From contig JBAUID010000151.1 in the NCBI GenBank assembly GCA_049680625.1, positions 27,462-91,461 of the forward strand: a DNA stretch of 64,000 bases, read 5' to 3'. The notes beneath the pieces were generated by a model. It was not told the DNA's origin, did no database searches, and saw nothing but the letters and a program-made list of their open reading frames with translations. Positions 53,251 through 62,443 of the stretch are shown in pieces (within the stretch, counting starts at the first letter, position 1; each line of letters starts with the position of its first letter). This DNA comes from JAUIAI01 sp049680625 (GTDB lineage Bacteria; Pseudomonadota; Gammaproteobacteria; Burkholderiales; Burkholderiaceae_E). The translations under genes were made by a program, and so were the position numbers.

Positions 53251-54050
53251 ATACCCAACATGCGATCCGAGCCTTGGGCGGAATCGTCTGGCGCGAACTA
53301 CTTCGCTTTCTCAATCAGCGCGAGCGCTTCTTTGCTGCCCTCGTCAGACCCCTTGTCTGGCTAATCGTTTTTGCGGCCGGATTTCGTGCCGCGCTTGGTC
53401 TTTCAATCATCGCGCCCTACGAAACCTACATTACCTACGAAATTTACATCGTTCCAGGCCTGGTCGGCATGGTGCAATTATTCAATGGCATGCAATCGTC
53501 GCTTTCAATGGTCTATGACCAGGAAATGGGCTCAATGCGCGTACTGTTAACAACCCCGCTGCCGCGATGGTATCTGCTGCTCTGTAAGCTTGGCGCCGGC
53601 ATCGCGGTATCTGTTGTTCAGGTCTACGCGTTTCTTATTATCGCAATTCTTTTCGGAATAGATATTCCGATAATGGGTCTGTTCTGGCTACCCCCGGCGC
53701 TGCTTCTGTCCGGGCTAATGCTCGGGGCACTTGGTTTGCTGCTTTCATCAGTCATTCGCCAACTTGAAAACTTCGCCGGCGTTATGAACTTTGTTATCTT
53801 CCCGCTCTTTTTTCTCTCCACCGCGCTGTATCCTGTCTGGAAAATGCAGGAATCCAGTGCGCTGCTGGCGGCTATTTGCGAATGGAATCCCTTCAGTCAC
53901 GCGATCGAATTAATACGATTTGCGATGTATGGTCAAATGAACTGGCTGGCACTGGTGGTCACAGTACTCACCGGCCTGGCATTCTTTTTTGCAGCAACGA
54001 TAGCCTACGATCCGGCGAGTAAATTCCGCGCCAGAAGAATGCCCTCCTGA
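53247..54050 (+). CDS. ABC-2 type permease of the PQQ-associated set (PedC-like)
   Basis: The 267-residue protein is an ABC-2 family permease with about six membrane segments; the segment QEMGSMRVLLTTPLPRWYLL and the conserved ENFAGVMNFVIFPLFFLSTALYP-like block (positions about 170-195) define the family. It starts with TTG overlapping the ATPase stop. It completes the export-type ABC unit. The transported compound is unknown; the family name derives from phenylethanol degradation clusters. Confidence 0.85.
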   Translation: MNTQHAIRALGGIVWRELLRFLNQRERFFAALVRPLVWLIVFAAGFRAALGLSIIAPYETYITYEIYIVPGLVGMVQLFNGMQSSLSMVYDQEMGSMRVLLTTPLPRWYLLLCKLGAGIAVSVVQVYAFLIIAILFGIDIPIMGLFWLPPALLLSGLMLGALGLLLSSVIRQLENFAGVMNFVIFPLFFLSTALYPVWKMQESSALLAAICEWNPFSHAIELIRFAMYGQMNWLALVVTVLTGLAFFFAATIAYDPASKFRARRMPS

Positions 54051-54071
54051 GACAGATAGCAACCCCACGGC

Positions 54072-54776
54072 CTACGGAAAACGCTCTTCGATAGCAGCAA
54101 TTTCGGTGGCGATCCATTGATCAGTTCTTTCTTCACGTGGGCAGTCCAGTTTGTACTCCCCGCGGATAGTCGCAGGGCGTGCCGATAGCATAATAATTCG
54201 ATCAGCCAGTTCGAAGGCCTCGTGCATATTGTGAGTCACCATGACTACGGCAGTGGGCCGGGATTGCCAAACGCTCACCAGCGAAGCTCGGAGCCGCCTC
54301 GCCGTGCTTTCATCCAGTGATACGAATGGTTCATCAAGAATGAGTAATGACGGGGAAAACGCGTAGGCGCGAGCGATTGCAACCCGGCGCGCCAGGCCCA
54401 GCGACAGCTCTCGCGGGTACAAACGCCGCACGTCCTGCAAGCCGAGAGGTTCGAACAATGAATCCAGATCCTGGGACCGTTCCTCTTTAGGTAAAACCAA
54501 CCGGACGTTCTGCTCTACTGTTCGCCACGGAAGCAGGCGAGGCTCTTGAAAAACAGCTGAAATACGAGAAAACCCGTCCGGCTTATCAATGGCTCCGGAG
54601 AAGTCATTGTCAAGCCCAAGCAAAATTCTCAGTGTAGTTGTCTTGCCGCATCCAGAAGGCCCAACCAGACATACGAACTCAGTCGTTTCAACGTCGAACT
54701 TCAGGTTTTGGATCGCGAAAAGCTCGCCACCATCAACCGACTTAAAGCGCTTCTCATCGATAGAAATGCTAATCAT
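54072..54776 (-). CDS. NitT/TauT-type ABC transporter ATPase
   Basis: The 234-residue ATPase has Walker A GPSGCGKTTT, the Q-loop in SAVFQEPRLLPWRTV, a modified signature LSLGLARRVAIARA (Gly to Leu change at the usual LSGGQ) and Walker B LLILDEPFVSLDE. The ATG at 54776 is preferred; earlier in-frame starts lie inside the permease gene. The stop of the permease is 8 bp into this gene. It is convergent with the PQQ-associated ABC permease gene, 21 bp away. Confidence 0.85.
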   Translation of the reverse strand: MISISIDEKRFKSVDGGELFAIQNLKFDVETTEFVCLVGPSGCGKTTTLRILLGLDNDFSGAIDKPDGFSRISAVFQEPRLLPWRTVEQNVRLVLPKEERSQDLDSLFEPLGLQDVRRLYPRELSLGLARRVAIARAYAFSPSLLILDEPFVSLDESTARRLRASLVSVWQSRPTAVVMVTHNMHEAFELADRIIMLSARPATIRGEYKLDCPREERTDQWIATEIAAIEERFP

Positions 54777-55548
54777 GAGATGCGCGCCACCGCGTACTGG
54801 ATCGCTCGAAAGGCTGAAGTATGAAAACTTCAACGGCCAGCATAATGGTTACAAAGGCCAACGTGTAACCCAGAATAGCGGCGACGTTAAACATCTGAAA
54901 ATACAAATGGATCTGAAAACCGACTCCATTAGAGCGACCGAGCAACTCCACCACCAGAACGATCTTCCAGATCAGCGCAATGCCCGACCGGGTCGCGACG
55001 GCCAGATACGGCTGCATCTGAGGCAGTATTACATTTAGCGCCGTTTCTACACGGCTGAATTGAAATACTCTCGCGACTTCGCGATAGGCCGGGTCTAACG
55101 CTTTTGCCCCCTCTCGAATCGTCACAACGACATTCGGCACTTTATTCATCGCAACGGCACCGATCGCTGCCACTTCGTTCAGACCAATCCAGACGTAAGC
55201 CAGAATGATGAGTACAAGTGCGGGGATGTTAAGTAGCAGAACCACCCAGGGATCAAAAAAACGATCCGCTGACCGGGATGTACCCAAAAAAAGGCCAATT
55301 GCCGACCCAATCAGCATCGCAATGACAAACGCGGCAGCAACCCGCCACAGCGTCATACCAAGGTGATACAACATCTCACCGGATCGAAGATCGGCCAGGA
55401 CAAAACTCAGAACAGCACTTGGTGGCGGCAACAGCAGCGGGTCGGACACCAAACTCAGCATTTGCCAGAAAATCAACAACGCAGCGATTGACGCGATCAT
55501 CGTTCTCGCCCTGGCTCCCGAACCAGGCCGTTTTTTGGAATCTGTCAC
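54769..55548 (-). CDS. NitT/TauT-type ABC transporter permease
   Basis: This membrane subunit is 259 residues when started at the GTG that overlaps the binding-protein stop (GTGA); a TTG further upstream at 55587 is a less likely start. About six hydrophobic segments are present. The permease EAA loop is EVARVFQFSRVETALNVILP, which contacts the ATPase. The pattern resembles SsuC/TauC permeases. Substrate is not predictable from the permease. Confidence 0.85.
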   Translation of the reverse strand: MTDSKKRPGSGARARTMIASIAALLIFWQMLSLVSDPLLLPPPSAVLSFVLADLRSGEMLYHLGMTLWRVAAAFVIAMLIGSAIGLFLGTSRSADRFFDPWVVLLLNIPALVLIILAYVWIGLNEVAAIGAVAMNKVPNVVVTIREGAKALDPAYREVARVFQFSRVETALNVILPQMQPYLAVATRSGIALIWKIVLVVELLGRSNGVGFQIHLYFQMFNVAAILGYTLAFVTIMLAVEVFILQPFERSSTRWRASHD

Positions 55549-56552
55549 GGGCGTCCGGTTTGTTTTTTGCCTGGCACATTTTGCCAATAAGTTCCTGGCG
55601 CCATTTCACTAGCGTCGCCAACCAACTGCCGGCCGCCAATCTTCGCCAGGCGTCGAAACACCAGCGCTGCATCGTCGGCCTCGGCAGAGGGAGTGCGCGC
55701 TGGAATACCCTGCCGAAATCGGTCACGCAGGATCAGCGTCGTCTTTTCATCATCGCGTATTAGCCCCACTTTTCGAAGCCGCAGCCATTCATCGTCCGAT
55801 CGCTTCAGCAGCATTTTTGCCTGATACGACGCCCGTACGAACCCCTCAACCGCTTCTGGGTTCGCCTGTGCCCAGGCTTCACTGAAAACATAGCCAATCG
55901 CCGACACCGGGCCGCTAGCCCCAAACGACTTCACCGCGTCTTGAACCGCGCCTATCGATCTGAAGCCCGAGGCTTCCAGTCGGGCACTGTAATGCCAGTA
56001 ATTCAAAACGGCATCCACCTCACCGCGCCTGGCCTTCTGCGCCAGCAGCGGTGGCGCGCCGTAGATGATTTCATTGTCGCCCGCTAAGTCTTTGCCCAAT
56101 ATGTCGGTGGCGTAAGCTTGCACAATCAGCCAGTTCTTATCCAGCTTACCACCGGCAACACCAATACGCAGGCCAGTGGCATCACGAAGCCCGGTGATGG
56201 GGGAATCTGCGGCGACCATCAGCGAGCCGACTGCGGTGGAGTATGGAACAAAAACGAAATCACGACCCGCGTCACGCTGGCGCGAGACGAATAACCAGTC
56301 TGACACAATCACATCGGCACCACCGGCCAACAACGCAACGACGGTTGCATCAGAACTCGCATAGGGAATGACTTTTAAATCGATCTGATGAGAGCGATCT
56401 AAGCCATGATGCAACAACGTGGCGAGCTCCCAGTTGACAGTACCGAACTTAAGAACGGCCACACGCACTGGCTGCCGGGCCGCTACATCAGATGTTGTCC
56501 AGAGCGATAAAAATATTGCCGCCAATACAGCGATTAACATAGATCTCAACAC
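55545..56552 (-). CDS. NitT/TauT-type ABC transporter solute-binding protein
   Basis: The 335-residue protein has an N-terminal signal (about 1-25, ending DVAA) and a family fold of the NMT1/SsuA type: VRVAVLKFGTVNWELA, LLAGGADVIVSDWLFV and ITGLRDATGLRIGVAGG. The start is GTG at 56552 with an AGGAGG site. Ligands in the family include sulfonates, nitrate and thiamine precursors. Location against the PQQ island suggests, but does not prove, a link to alcohol or lanthanide metabolism. Confidence 0.85.
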   Translation of the reverse strand: MLRSMLIAVLAAIFLSLWTTSDVAARQPVRVAVLKFGTVNWELATLLHHGLDRSHQIDLKVIPYASSDATVVALLAGGADVIVSDWLFVSRQRDAGRDFVFVPYSTAVGSLMVAADSPITGLRDATGLRIGVAGGKLDKNWLIVQAYATDILGKDLAGDNEIIYGAPPLLAQKARRGEVDAVLNYWHYSARLEASGFRSIGAVQDAVKSFGASGPVSAIGYVFSEAWAQANPEAVEGFVRASYQAKMLLKRSDDEWLRLRKVGLIRDDEKTTLILRDRFRQGIPARTPSAEADDAALVFRRLAKIGGRQLVGDASEMAPGTYWQNVPGKKQTGRP

Positions 56553-56740
56553 AGAGCCCTCCTGGACCGCGCAGCCTGATCGTCACTTATCAAGCATTGT
56601 ATTTCTCGGAATCAGCTACGGCAACTTGGTGGTCCGAGTGATCACATTGCATTGCCTGCACACATAAGCCACCGTTCCAATGTTTTCAGCATGATGGTAT
56701 CGTTCCTATTTGATTCGCAATTCTCAGGTGCGCACAGTCA

Positions 56741-58549
56741 ATGAGACAGATTCTTCGCGGGTTTCTGGTCGCCGCGCTTGCGTTTATTTTAAACCCAGCC
56801 AGTGGCATCAGCGCGTCGCTCGACCTTCAACCGATAGATCAGGGATCGTGGACTGAAGCATACGCGGCGCATCTGGCCGCGCGTGCGGGTTTTGGGGCCA
56901 GTAGACACGAAATTGCCGAGCTGGCGACGCTAACGCCAGACATTGCCGTCAAGCGCTTCATCGACGGGTCGCTGCCACCTCGAAATCCTGCTGTTGAATT
57001 TGAACATTCCGGTGTCTTTGACAAGGGGCTTGATCCGTTTCCACCGAGTCGACCAGCCACCACGGCATTGGCAAAACGTCAGGGGCATGCAATTGGCGTT
57101 GCAGTGAAATCCGATGGCAACAGACCTTTGCAGCCGGTAGTCAACAAGTTCTTCTACTGGTTGCGAGCCAGCCGCCTGGAAACCGACCGGGTAGCCTACT
57201 GGTGGGCGAACCGCATGCTGAACACTGGCGACCCGCTACGTGAGAAACTGGCGCTGTTCTGGCACGGTCATTTTGCAACTAATGAAGATAAGGTTCGTGA
57301 TTATCGCAAGATGCTTGGCCAACTTCGACTCTTTCAGGAGGCAGGAAGGGGTAGCTTCAAAGAGCTTTTAATCCAGGTATCACAAGACCCGGCGATGTTG
57401 GTTTTTCTGGATGCGGGCATCAACACAAAAGACTCGCCAAACGAAAATTTTGCCCGTGAGATTCTTGAACTTTTCACCATGGGCGTGGGCCACTACTCTG
57501 AAGACGATGTCAGGAACGCGGCCAGAGCCTTCACCGGTTGGAACTTCAAAGGTTTGAGTTTTCATGTCGTCACGCGTGATCAGGACAAGGAATCGAAGCG
57601 CTTCCTTAATCATGAAGGCAACTTTGATGGTATGCAAATCATCGAGTTGATCATGCGCCAGCCAGTGACTGCTGAGTTCATCGCTGGCAAACTGTATCGT
57701 TACTTTGTCAATGAAGAGCTGACTCCCTCTGGCCAGCAGCAATTGGGGAAGTTGTTACGAAAACTCGACTTCGACATCAGTCGATTTCTGGAAAAACTCT
57801 TCCTTTCTCGCCACTTCTACGCGTCACGAAACATCGGCTCACGTATTAAAGGCCCGGTTGAACTAGTCATCTCCACGTATCGTCACCTCGGACTCGATGC
57901 GGTACCCGGTGTACCCGACTTCAATGTCGTAACCCAGGCACTGGGCCAGCGCCTAATGCACCCACCAACCGTGGCTGGGTGGTCACATGGCCGTAGCTGG
58001 ATCACACCGAGTTTACTGTTCGAGCGTAGCAACTTCGCGCTCGACGTGTTGTTCCCTGATATCGGTTTCGTACCATTTGACCGCTTCCCGAACTACCCCA
58101 ATGCAGAGATTGTCAATGTTCAAGACCGTCTTCGACAGGGCATGAGCATTTCGCAGGCGACCAAACCAACTGGTGTAGATAGCGGCATGATGTCGGCCTC
58201 GAGTCTGACGGCCGACCGCAACGAAGACTTCAACACCCGACTCGGCACAATGCGTGGCTGGCAAATGGCATTGGAACGCGTCAAACCAATCGACCGCCAT
58301 ACCCCCCGCCTGGACCTGTCACGTCAAGTGATCGATGCAGGCTTGACAACGCCCCGCAGCGTCGTTGAGCATTTCGCACAGGAGTTCTTTGTCGTGCTTC
58401 CACGCACACGTGACATCGCCGAAATCACCAGATTCCTGTCGGTCGAACTCGGAACCGACGACGTTCAGTCAGCGACCTCATATCTTGAAGAGCCGTTACG
58501 CAAAATGCTGCATCGCTTATTGAGTCTGCCCGAATATCAGCTGAGCTAG
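56741..58549 (+). CDS. DUF1800 family protein
   Basis: The 602-residue exported protein belongs to DUF1800, almost always paired with a DUF1501 gene. A signal peptide covers about residues 1-27. The family patterns HLAARAGFGASRHEIAEL, LREKLALFWHGHFATN, NENFAREILELFTMGVGHYSE and FTGWNFKG are clear. No enzymatic role is established for the family; it may act on an envelope or extracellular substrate. It starts 188 bp from the divergent ABC operon. Confidence 0.9.
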   Translation: MRQILRGFLVAALAFILNPASGISASLDLQPIDQGSWTEAYAAHLAARAGFGASRHEIAELATLTPDIAVKRFIDGSLPPRNPAVEFEHSGVFDKGLDPFPPSRPATTALAKRQGHAIGVAVKSDGNRPLQPVVNKFFYWLRASRLETDRVAYWWANRMLNTGDPLREKLALFWHGHFATNEDKVRDYRKMLGQLRLFQEAGRGSFKELLIQVSQDPAMLVFLDAGINTKDSPNENFAREILELFTMGVGHYSEDDVRNAARAFTGWNFKGLSFHVVTRDQDKESKRFLNHEGNFDGMQIIELIMRQPVTAEFIAGKLYRYFVNEELTPSGQQQLGKLLRKLDFDISRFLEKLFLSRHFYASRNIGSRIKGPVELVISTYRHLGLDAVPGVPDFNVVTQALGQRLMHPPTVAGWSHGRSWITPSLLFERSNFALDVLFPDIGFVPFDRFPNYPNAEIVNVQDRLRQGMSISQATKPTGVDSGMMSASSLTADRNEDFNTRLGTMRGWQMALERVKPIDRHTPRLDLSRQVIDAGLTTPRSVVEHFAQEFFVVLPRTRDIAEITRFLSVELGTDDVQSATSYLEEPLRKMLHRLLSLPEYQLS

Positions 58550-58559
58550 GAGTCGCCTC

Positions 58560-59744
58560 ATGGATAGAAGAAATTTCACGCGGTCTGTTGTCGGGTTGGC
58601 CGGGTTGAGCGTCTTTTCAAATCTGAGTGCGTCCACCGACAAAGACCGTCCGATTCTGGTCGTTATCGAGTTATCTGGTGGCAACGACGGGCTTAACAGT
58701 GTAGTTCCCTACACCGACGATGCTTATTACCGCCATCGGCCCACTATCGGTATCCGTCCCGACAAGCTTCTGAAGCTGGATGAACACTATGGGTTGAATC
58801 CGGGAATGCTCGGGCTGCATCGACTGTGGCAAGACAACCAACTTGCCATCATCCACGGCTGTGGATATGACAACCCATCTTATTCGCATTTCACCTCGAT
58901 GGCATACTGGCAAACCGGAGTGCCACACCGGGGTGACCCGCATGGATGGATGGGACGTCTTGCTGATGCGATGTCCAGCCAGCGTCACGACGATATGTTA
59001 ATCAACATTGGTGCGAGTCAATCGCTGGCGGTTAACAGCAAAGTGCATACACCCTTGGTATTCGATGACCCAAAACGATTTCGCCGGCATCAATGGATGG
59101 ACGCGAGAAACGAAGCCGGTCAACAATTCACACAGCCATCAATAGCGGGTTCCGGCAACCGCACACGGGATTTTCTACGAGCAGTGAATACAAGCGCACT
59201 GGCATCGTCTGCGAAAATTCGCCAGGCTTGGCTCAGCTACCAAAGCAATGTCGACTATGGCATTGCCCCGATGGATCTACCGAAAGTCGCCGCATGCATT
59301 CATGCCGGCCTTTCTACCCAGCTATACTACGTTTCTTACCGAAACAATGCCTTCGACACCCATGTGAATCAACCGGCATTACACCAACGCTTGCTTAGCT
59401 ACACCTGCGACGGAATATACGGATTCATCAAAGACTTGGAACGCATTGGTCAATCCAGACGTGTTCTTGTCATGGCCTTCTCTGAATTCGGTCGCCGCGT
59501 CACCGAAAACGCGAATCTGGGAACCGACCACGGTACAGCCAACGTAATGTTTCTTGCCGGCGCTGGCGTCAGGGGTGGCCACTATGGCCGACAGCCTAGC
59601 CTGACCAATCTGGTTGACGGTGAAAACCTGCAGCACACGATTGACTTTCGACGGGTCTACGCAACCTGCATTCAGGAATGGCTGGGAATCAGCCCAGAGC
59701 CAGTGCTGCGCGGTGATTTTTCCGTCCTGCCGATACTCGGATGA
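58560..59744 (+). CDS. DUF1501 family protein
   Basis: The 394-residue protein is the standard partner of DUF1800, 10 bp downstream with its own TAGGAG site. It has a short N-terminus with RRNFTRSVVGLAGL, which resembles a Tat signal, and the family blocks VIELSGGNDGLNSVVPY, IHGCGYDNPSYSHF and the alkaline-phosphatase-like metal region VLVMAFSEFGRRV with TDHGTANVMFLAG. A sulfatase/phosphatase-like fold is likely; the substrate is unknown. Confidence 0.9.
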   Translation: MDRRNFTRSVVGLAGLSVFSNLSASTDKDRPILVVIELSGGNDGLNSVVPYTDDAYYRHRPTIGIRPDKLLKLDEHYGLNPGMLGLHRLWQDNQLAIIHGCGYDNPSYSHFTSMAYWQTGVPHRGDPHGWMGRLADAMSSQRHDDMLINIGASQSLAVNSKVHTPLVFDDPKRFRRHQWMDARNEAGQQFTQPSIAGSGNRTRDFLRAVNTSALASSAKIRQAWLSYQSNVDYGIAPMDLPKVAACIHAGLSTQLYYVSYRNNAFDTHVNQPALHQRLLSYTCDGIYGFIKDLERIGQSRRVLVMAFSEFGRRVTENANLGTDHGTANVMFLAGAGVRGGHYGRQPSLTNLVDGENLQHTIDFRRVYATCIQEWLGISPEPVLRGDFSVLPILG

Positions 59745-59796
59745 ATTTTAGATATAGGCGAAATCACTACAGCAGTTGATACCTGACCAGACTATT

Positions 59797-59960
59797 TTGC
59801 TATGTGGTGTCGGGAGTTCGGCCCGATATTCCATTGCAAGACGTATTCCGCGGCATCGGACCCTTCTTTAACGCCGACGCCATTACCCTGGGGGTTTTCC
59901 TGGCTTTCCCCGCAGTTCGCCGTTATTACCTGGTTGCCTAATCTGATGATGAGCGGCTAA
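59797..59960 (+). pseudogene. Decayed copy of the dctM 3' end
   Basis: This stretch matches the last 157 bp of dctM (36233-36389) with 8 substitutions and one 7-bp insertion. Five of the substitutions are silent, and the stop changes from TAG to TAA. The insertion, CGCCGTT after GCAGTT, shifts the frame so that the final Trp-Leu-Pro-Asn-Leu-Met-Met tail is lost. No upstream part of dctM is present, and the 52 bp between DUF1501 and this copy show nothing. It is a relic of a second TRAP permease gene. Confidence 0.93.
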
Positions 59961-60008
59961 AGAAGTCACAACATTAACGGCAGTCAACCGCCTGAGTTGG
60001 TTTGAATT

Positions 60009-60040
60009 CGCCCGGCATCGACCGGGTGATTTCGCTTCTC
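60009..60040 (+). terminator. Probable terminator after the dctM relic
   Basis: A 7-bp stem CGCCCGG/CCGGGTG (one G-T pair) with a 6-base loop is followed by ATTTCGCTTCTC. The stem and following ATTTC are similar to the terminator after intact dctM (36424-36461), so it is probably part of the same duplicated segment, here with a different loop and a weaker T tail. Confidence 0.65.
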
Positions 60041-60099
60041 TTCAAGGGTGAAGGTAAGGGTTTAAAGCAATTTACCGACTAATCGACTATTGTTCTTAA

Positions 60100-60984
60100 A
60101 TGACTAAAATACATTCGGAAACTAGTTGGCTGATGAACCTGGGAAATCTCCGAGACTATACAGTGCCGCTGCCTCTCGTACTTACCAGTAGCTTGCTGTC
60201 TGCAGGCGCGGTGCTCGCCCAGGATTCCAGCCCACTGGATCCGAAGGCTGATGTCCAACCAACGCAGTACGAATCGCCTCTTCATGACTTTCGCGCCTTC
60301 GACCCGGATGAATCGATGCAATCCTGGGTTGAAGCCAACCGACAAGTCGGCGAAATTGGGGGCTGGCGGACTTATCTGCGCCAGGCGAATCCGCCCAAAG
60401 CTGAGAAAGCGCCAACGCCATCCAGCCAGCAACCGGTAGAAAAACCCGCATCAGCCACCGCCAACCCCACTGATCAGTCAAACCCCCAGGCGCAACAAAG
60501 TCCAGCGAGACAACCGAGTCCAGCAAAGCAACCAAGCCCGGCTATTCGCCCGGCACCGGTCCCCCCCCTCGCTGAAGGAGGCAATGGCGCGGCAGATGCC
60601 ATCACTCGGCCGCTACCCGAAATTCCAACCCGCTTTAAAGTCGGACAATGCCCTCGCATTCTTACCGGTTTACGAATACCCATCGCAGAGCGTCAGATCG
60701 AACTGACAGCGCCGGCCAAGGCCTTGTTAGTGAAACTACGAAGCTGTTTCAAATCTCGGCAGTACATTATTGGCGGTCATACCGACGGCCGCGGCCCCTC
60801 GGACCAAAATCGGCAATTGTCAGAACTGCGGGCCCAGGCAGTCCTGAAATTTTTGCTCACTAATGGCACCAGCCCGGATCGGATAACCGCCAAAGGCTTT
60901 GGCGAATCGCGCCCCGTTGATACCAATCGCAGCAAAGACGGCCGCGCAAGAAACCGCCGAATCGACTTTAGTCTGCAGCCTTAG
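60100..60984 (+). CDS. OmpA-family outer-membrane-associated protein
   Basis: The 294-residue protein has a signal peptide (cleavage likely after VLAQ); a start at 60133 would give a more typical signal. A Pro/Gln/Ala-rich linker (about 105-160) precedes an OmpA-like peptidoglycan-binding domain (about 180-294) with YIIGGHTDGRGPSDQNRQLS and GFGESRPVDTNRSKDGRARN. It begins 140 bp after the dctM relic and is followed by a TolC-like gene after 18 bp, suggesting an operon. Confidence 0.88.
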   Translation: MTKIHSETSWLMNLGNLRDYTVPLPLVLTSSLLSAGAVLAQDSSPLDPKADVQPTQYESPLHDFRAFDPDESMQSWVEANRQVGEIGGWRTYLRQANPPKAEKAPTPSSQQPVEKPASATANPTDQSNPQAQQSPARQPSPAKQPSPAIRPAPVPPLAEGGNGAADAITRPLPEIPTRFKVGQCPRILTGLRIPIAERQIELTAPAKALLVKLRSCFKSRQYIIGGHTDGRGPSDQNRQLSELRAQAVLKFLLTNGTSPDRITAKGFGESRPVDTNRSKDGRARNRRIDFSLQP

Positions 60985-61002
60985 GCAATCGAGATACAAC
61001 CA

Positions 61003-62412
61003 ATGCGTGCTCCCTGGAAAACATTCTGCGTCATGCTTGTTGCGACCAGCCTTAGCGCCTGCGCGAGCTTTAGCGAAGACGGCGGTTTTGACTCCGTGCA
61101 GTCGGTGGCCAGCAAACATCTGAACAAAGAACTCAAATGGGCTAAAGACGACGAGAATCGATCAGCCATTGGGCGGCAGGTAGATGCTTTACTCGCTGAA
61201 CAGCTGAGCGCTGACTCTGCAATTCAAATCGCCTTACTCAACAATCAAGGATTGCAAGCGGCCTATCAGGAACTGGGGATAGCCGAAGCAGAATTTGTCC
61301 GAGCCGGCACGATTCCCAACCCAGGGTTCTCGTTTGGCAAGTACAAGCGCGGTGACGAACGTGAGATTTCACGGGGATGGCATTTGAATCTGACCCAATT
61401 GTTGTTCATGCCACTGCACAAGACAATGGCCAATCGGCAATTTGCACAAACCCAAACCGACGTCGCTAACCAGGTAATTGCGACTGCTGCCCAAGCGCGT
61501 CTTGCGTTTTACGAAGCTGTGGCGGCAGGGCAGCGGCTTAATTACATGGAGCAGGTGAAAAAAACAGCCGACACGGGTGCAACGCTGGCCCGGCGAATGG
61601 CCAGAATTGGCAATCTGACCAAGATACAACAAGCGCGGGAACAAAGTTTCTATGCGGACGCAGTGGTCAACCTGATTCGCGCAAAACGCGACCATTTTTC
61701 TGCCCGTGAACGACTGACACGCGCCATGGGGCTTTGGGGAAAACAGCTGCAATTCACCCTCCCGGAGCGTCTTCCTGACTTACCCGAACAAGCGCAGGAA
61801 CTGGAAAATGCTGAAAAACTAGCGATGTCTCAGCGCCTGGACATCAAGGGGGCACGCTTAGCAATTGAACGGCTCGCCACGAACCTGAATCTGAGCAAGG
61901 TATCGAAGTTCGTCAACGTACTTGAGTTTGGCTACGAACGTGAGACCTCGTCCGAAGAACCACGTCGGGTTGGCTACGAAATCGGTTTTGAAGTACCGTT
62001 GTTTAATTGGGCTGGCGCAAAAACGAAGCTTGCAGAATCGTTGTATATGCAAGCCATCCAAAATGCGGCAAAAATGGCGATCGATGCACGGTCTGAGGTT
62101 CGTGAAGCCTACATTGGCTATCGATCAAACTACGACATTGCCCGACTGTATCGGGACGAAATCGTACCCGCCAGAAAACGCGTCTCCGAGGAAAATCTTT
62201 ACCGCTATAACGGCATGATTATCGGCGTCTTCGAATTGCTCGCTGACGCCAGATCACAAGTCAATGCGGTGGACGGTTATATCCAGGCCCTTAAAGACTT
62301 TTGGATTGCAAAAATAACTCTGGACTCCGCAATGCTGGGCAAAGCCAGCGTCAGCGCAAAGCCCTCTGATAGCGCCGGCGTTGCCTCTGCAGGTGGCGAC
62401 AAGGCGCACTAA
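61003..62412 (+). CDS. TolC-family outer membrane lipoprotein
   Basis: This is an outer-membrane efflux-type protein, 469 residues with a lipoprotein signal (lipobox LSAC, Cys about residue 19). Two TolC-family halves show the repeated helical pattern: IQIALLNNQGLQAAYQELG near residue 75 and later RLDIKGARLAIERLATNLNL. Sequence such as AGTIPNPGFSFGKYKRG is characteristic of the family. It lies between the OmpA-like gene and a multicopper oxidase gene, an association common in copper resistance, so copper export or detoxification is inferred. No RND or adaptor gene is in the window. Confidence 0.87.
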   Translation: MRAPWKTFCVMLVATSLSACASFSEDGGFDSVQSVASKHLNKELKWAKDDENRSAIGRQVDALLAEQLSADSAIQIALLNNQGLQAAYQELGIAEAEFVRAGTIPNPGFSFGKYKRGDEREISRGWHLNLTQLLFMPLHKTMANRQFAQTQTDVANQVIATAAQARLAFYEAVAAGQRLNYMEQVKKTADTGATLARRMARIGNLTKIQQAREQSFYADAVVNLIRAKRDHFSARERLTRAMGLWGKQLQFTLPERLPDLPEQAQELENAEKLAMSQRLDIKGARLAIERLATNLNLSKVSKFVNVLEFGYERETSSEEPRRVGYEIGFEVPLFNWAGAKTKLAESLYMQAIQNAAKMAIDARSEVREAYIGYRSNYDIARLYRDEIVPARKRVSEENLYRYNGMIIGVFELLADARSQVNAVDGYIQALKDFWIAKITLDSAMLGKASVSAKPSDSAGVASAGGDKAH

Positions 62413-62443
62413 GTCATCTTGATACACACATAATGAGCAATCG

